In this document: positions 4,718 through 5,512 of the stretch, piece by piece
How the letters are laid out: each line of letters starts with the position of its first letter
Numbering within the stretch: the stretch's first letter is position 1
Assembly (NCBI GenBank): GCA_021851985.1
Contig: JAJZOS010000062.1
Coordinates: forward strand, 1-5,512
Source of the DNA: Microcaldota archaeon
Lineage (GTDB): Archaea > Micrarchaeota > Micrarchaeia > Micrarchaeales > CABMGC01
Length of the DNA: 5,512 bases
Direction: 5' to 3'
Position numbers and translations under genes: made by a program
The notes under the pieces: generated by a model
Databases searched by the model: none
Told to the model about the DNA's origin: nothing
The model's input: only the letters and a program-made list of their open reading frames with translations

Positions 4718-5512
4718 AGCCCAAACGCGTTTAAAATAAGCACCAAAATCAACGGCACTGTGAAGTTGTCGTCAAGCTTCAGTTTAAGGCTTTCAATGAT
4801 TGCGGCAATGATCCCTACCGGTATGGCATACAGCCCTATGAAGAAATAGGAAATGGACGAAGTTGCAATAAAGTACGCAATAGTTCCATATACGCTCTTG
4901 GACCTGTTGTACGGGAGCTTTTTCTTGCCGAAATTTACCCCTATTATGGTTGCAATCGGATCCCCTATGAATATCGCCGAAAAGACCACAAGTATCCCGC
5001 TTTTGTTAAGGAATGACACCGCGATGAGGGAACCAAGAGCAAGCCATAGGGCTCCATTTCCAAGTGAAGAGCCGTTTCGCTCAAGCCTGTAAATCAGGCC
5101 TGAAGCCTTCCTGTCTTTGTATATCTCAGTAACGGTTATGGTGAACATCCCTGCAAGTATGACTAGTATCAAGACGGTTATAGACACTGAATAGGTTTCA
5201 AAGTAGAAAATCAGCATCAGAGCGATTCCGGCAAATATGTGAAATATGTCACGCTCTACTTCTACCCTGAAGTTAACTATGCTGTTCTTGTATTCATGTA
5301 TGTTAGTTATTCCGCTGAGCATTCCTATCAGGAGCGCCTGGCTTATGTATGAGAATCCGACCCAATGTATAAGCGCTATGTATAGCAGGCTTATCGATAC
5401 GTACATGTTCCTCTGCTTCGACGTCCTTCCCGAGAGAAGCCCGTTGAAGGCGAGTATCCCTATTTCAAGCGCAAGTATAATCGGTGAGGAGACCCCTTCA
5501 ATAACAAAAATA
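4714..5512 (-). CDS. CTP-dependent polyprenol kinase, SEC59/VTE5 (dolichol/phytol kinase) family; 5' end beyond right edge
   Basis: Residues are numbered from the internal ATG at 5406. Family features: EVERDIFH at 49-56 (the E-x-x-R-x-x-x-H pattern of this family), IGDPIATIIG at 147-156, a GKKK-type basic stretch at 160-163, the RSKSVYGT motif at 168-175, and LDDNFTVP at 211-218. These match dolichol and phytol kinases (COG0170), integral membrane enzymes that transfer phosphate from CTP to a polyprenol. The plausible archaeal substrate is dolichol or geranylgeraniol, for glycan-carrier or isoprenoid salvage. CDP-archaeol synthase (CarS) is related but fits less well. The frame stays open for 35 more codons upstream of 5406, adding a hydrophobic segment (PIILALEIGILAF) and then RTSKQRN. 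I therefore annotate it as partial. However, AGAGG three bases before the ATG at 5406 leaves a shorter 230-residue product possible. The gene converges on the NuoM-like gene with a two-base gap. Confidence 0.82.
   Translation of the reverse strand, partial: IFVIEGVSSPIILALEIGILAFNGLLSGRTSKQRNMYVSISLLYIALIHWVGFSYISQALLIGMLSGITNIHEYKNSIVNFRVEVERDIFHIFAGIALMLIFYFETYSVSITVLILVILAGMFTITVTEIYKDRKASGLIYRLERNGSSLGNGALWLALGSLIAVSFLNKSGILVVFSAIFIGDPIATIIGVNFGKKKLPYNRSKSVYGTIAYFIATSSISYFFIGLYAIPVGIIAAIIESLKLKLDDNFTVPLILVLILNAFGL

Noticed and set aside
4723..4732. Palindrome AAACGCGTTT after the NuoM-like gene, considered as a terminator hairpin
   Set aside because: It has no loop, cannot form a stable intramolecular hairpin, and lies within the conserved coding end of the kinase gene.

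Overview
The window looks archaeal. It has a tRNA-Tyr gene with a C1-G72 acceptor pair and a short intron at the canonical 37/38 position. It also has TATA-like elements at archaeal spacing, a CDC48-type double AAA+ ATPase, and heavy use of ATA (Ile) and AGG (Arg) codons. The exact lineage cannot be fixed from the sequence. An ARMAN/Micrarchaeota-like or Thermoplasmata-like genome would fit, but this is inference.

Layout, left to right. Positions 1-261 (minus strand) hold the first 87 codons of a gene that runs off the left edge; it encodes a protein with a basic N-terminus and one hydrophobic segment, probably exported or membrane-anchored. Upstream of it on the same strand (341-446) is the intron-containing tRNA-Tyr(GUA). 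An AT-rich 74-bp gap (447-520) then separates the tRNA from a divergent plus-strand gene pair and carries a symmetric TATA-like element that could serve both directions. The first gene of the pair (521-3304) encodes a 927-residue protein in which a roughly ten-pass membrane domain replaces the usual CDC48 N-domain ahead of two AAA+ modules. Its stop codon directly abuts the ATG of a NuoM-type proton-pumping subunit (3305-4711). Two bases later, in convergent orientation, a SEC59/VTE5-type CTP-dependent polyprenol kinase gene ends; its reading frame stays open to the right edge (4714-5512).

How the genes may relate. All four protein genes encode membrane or exported proteins. The AAA+ protein and the NuoM-like subunit are very probably co-transcribed and translationally coupled. 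Whether the ATPase handles assembly or quality control of a respiratory or antiporter complex is only a guess from this arrangement. The kinase would supply a phosphorylated polyprenol for lipid synthesis or glycan-carrier recycling. The most unusual item is the membrane-embedded double AAA+ protein, whose second AAA+ domain has lost the aromatic pore-loop residue. No gene-free stretch longer than 300 bases is present.
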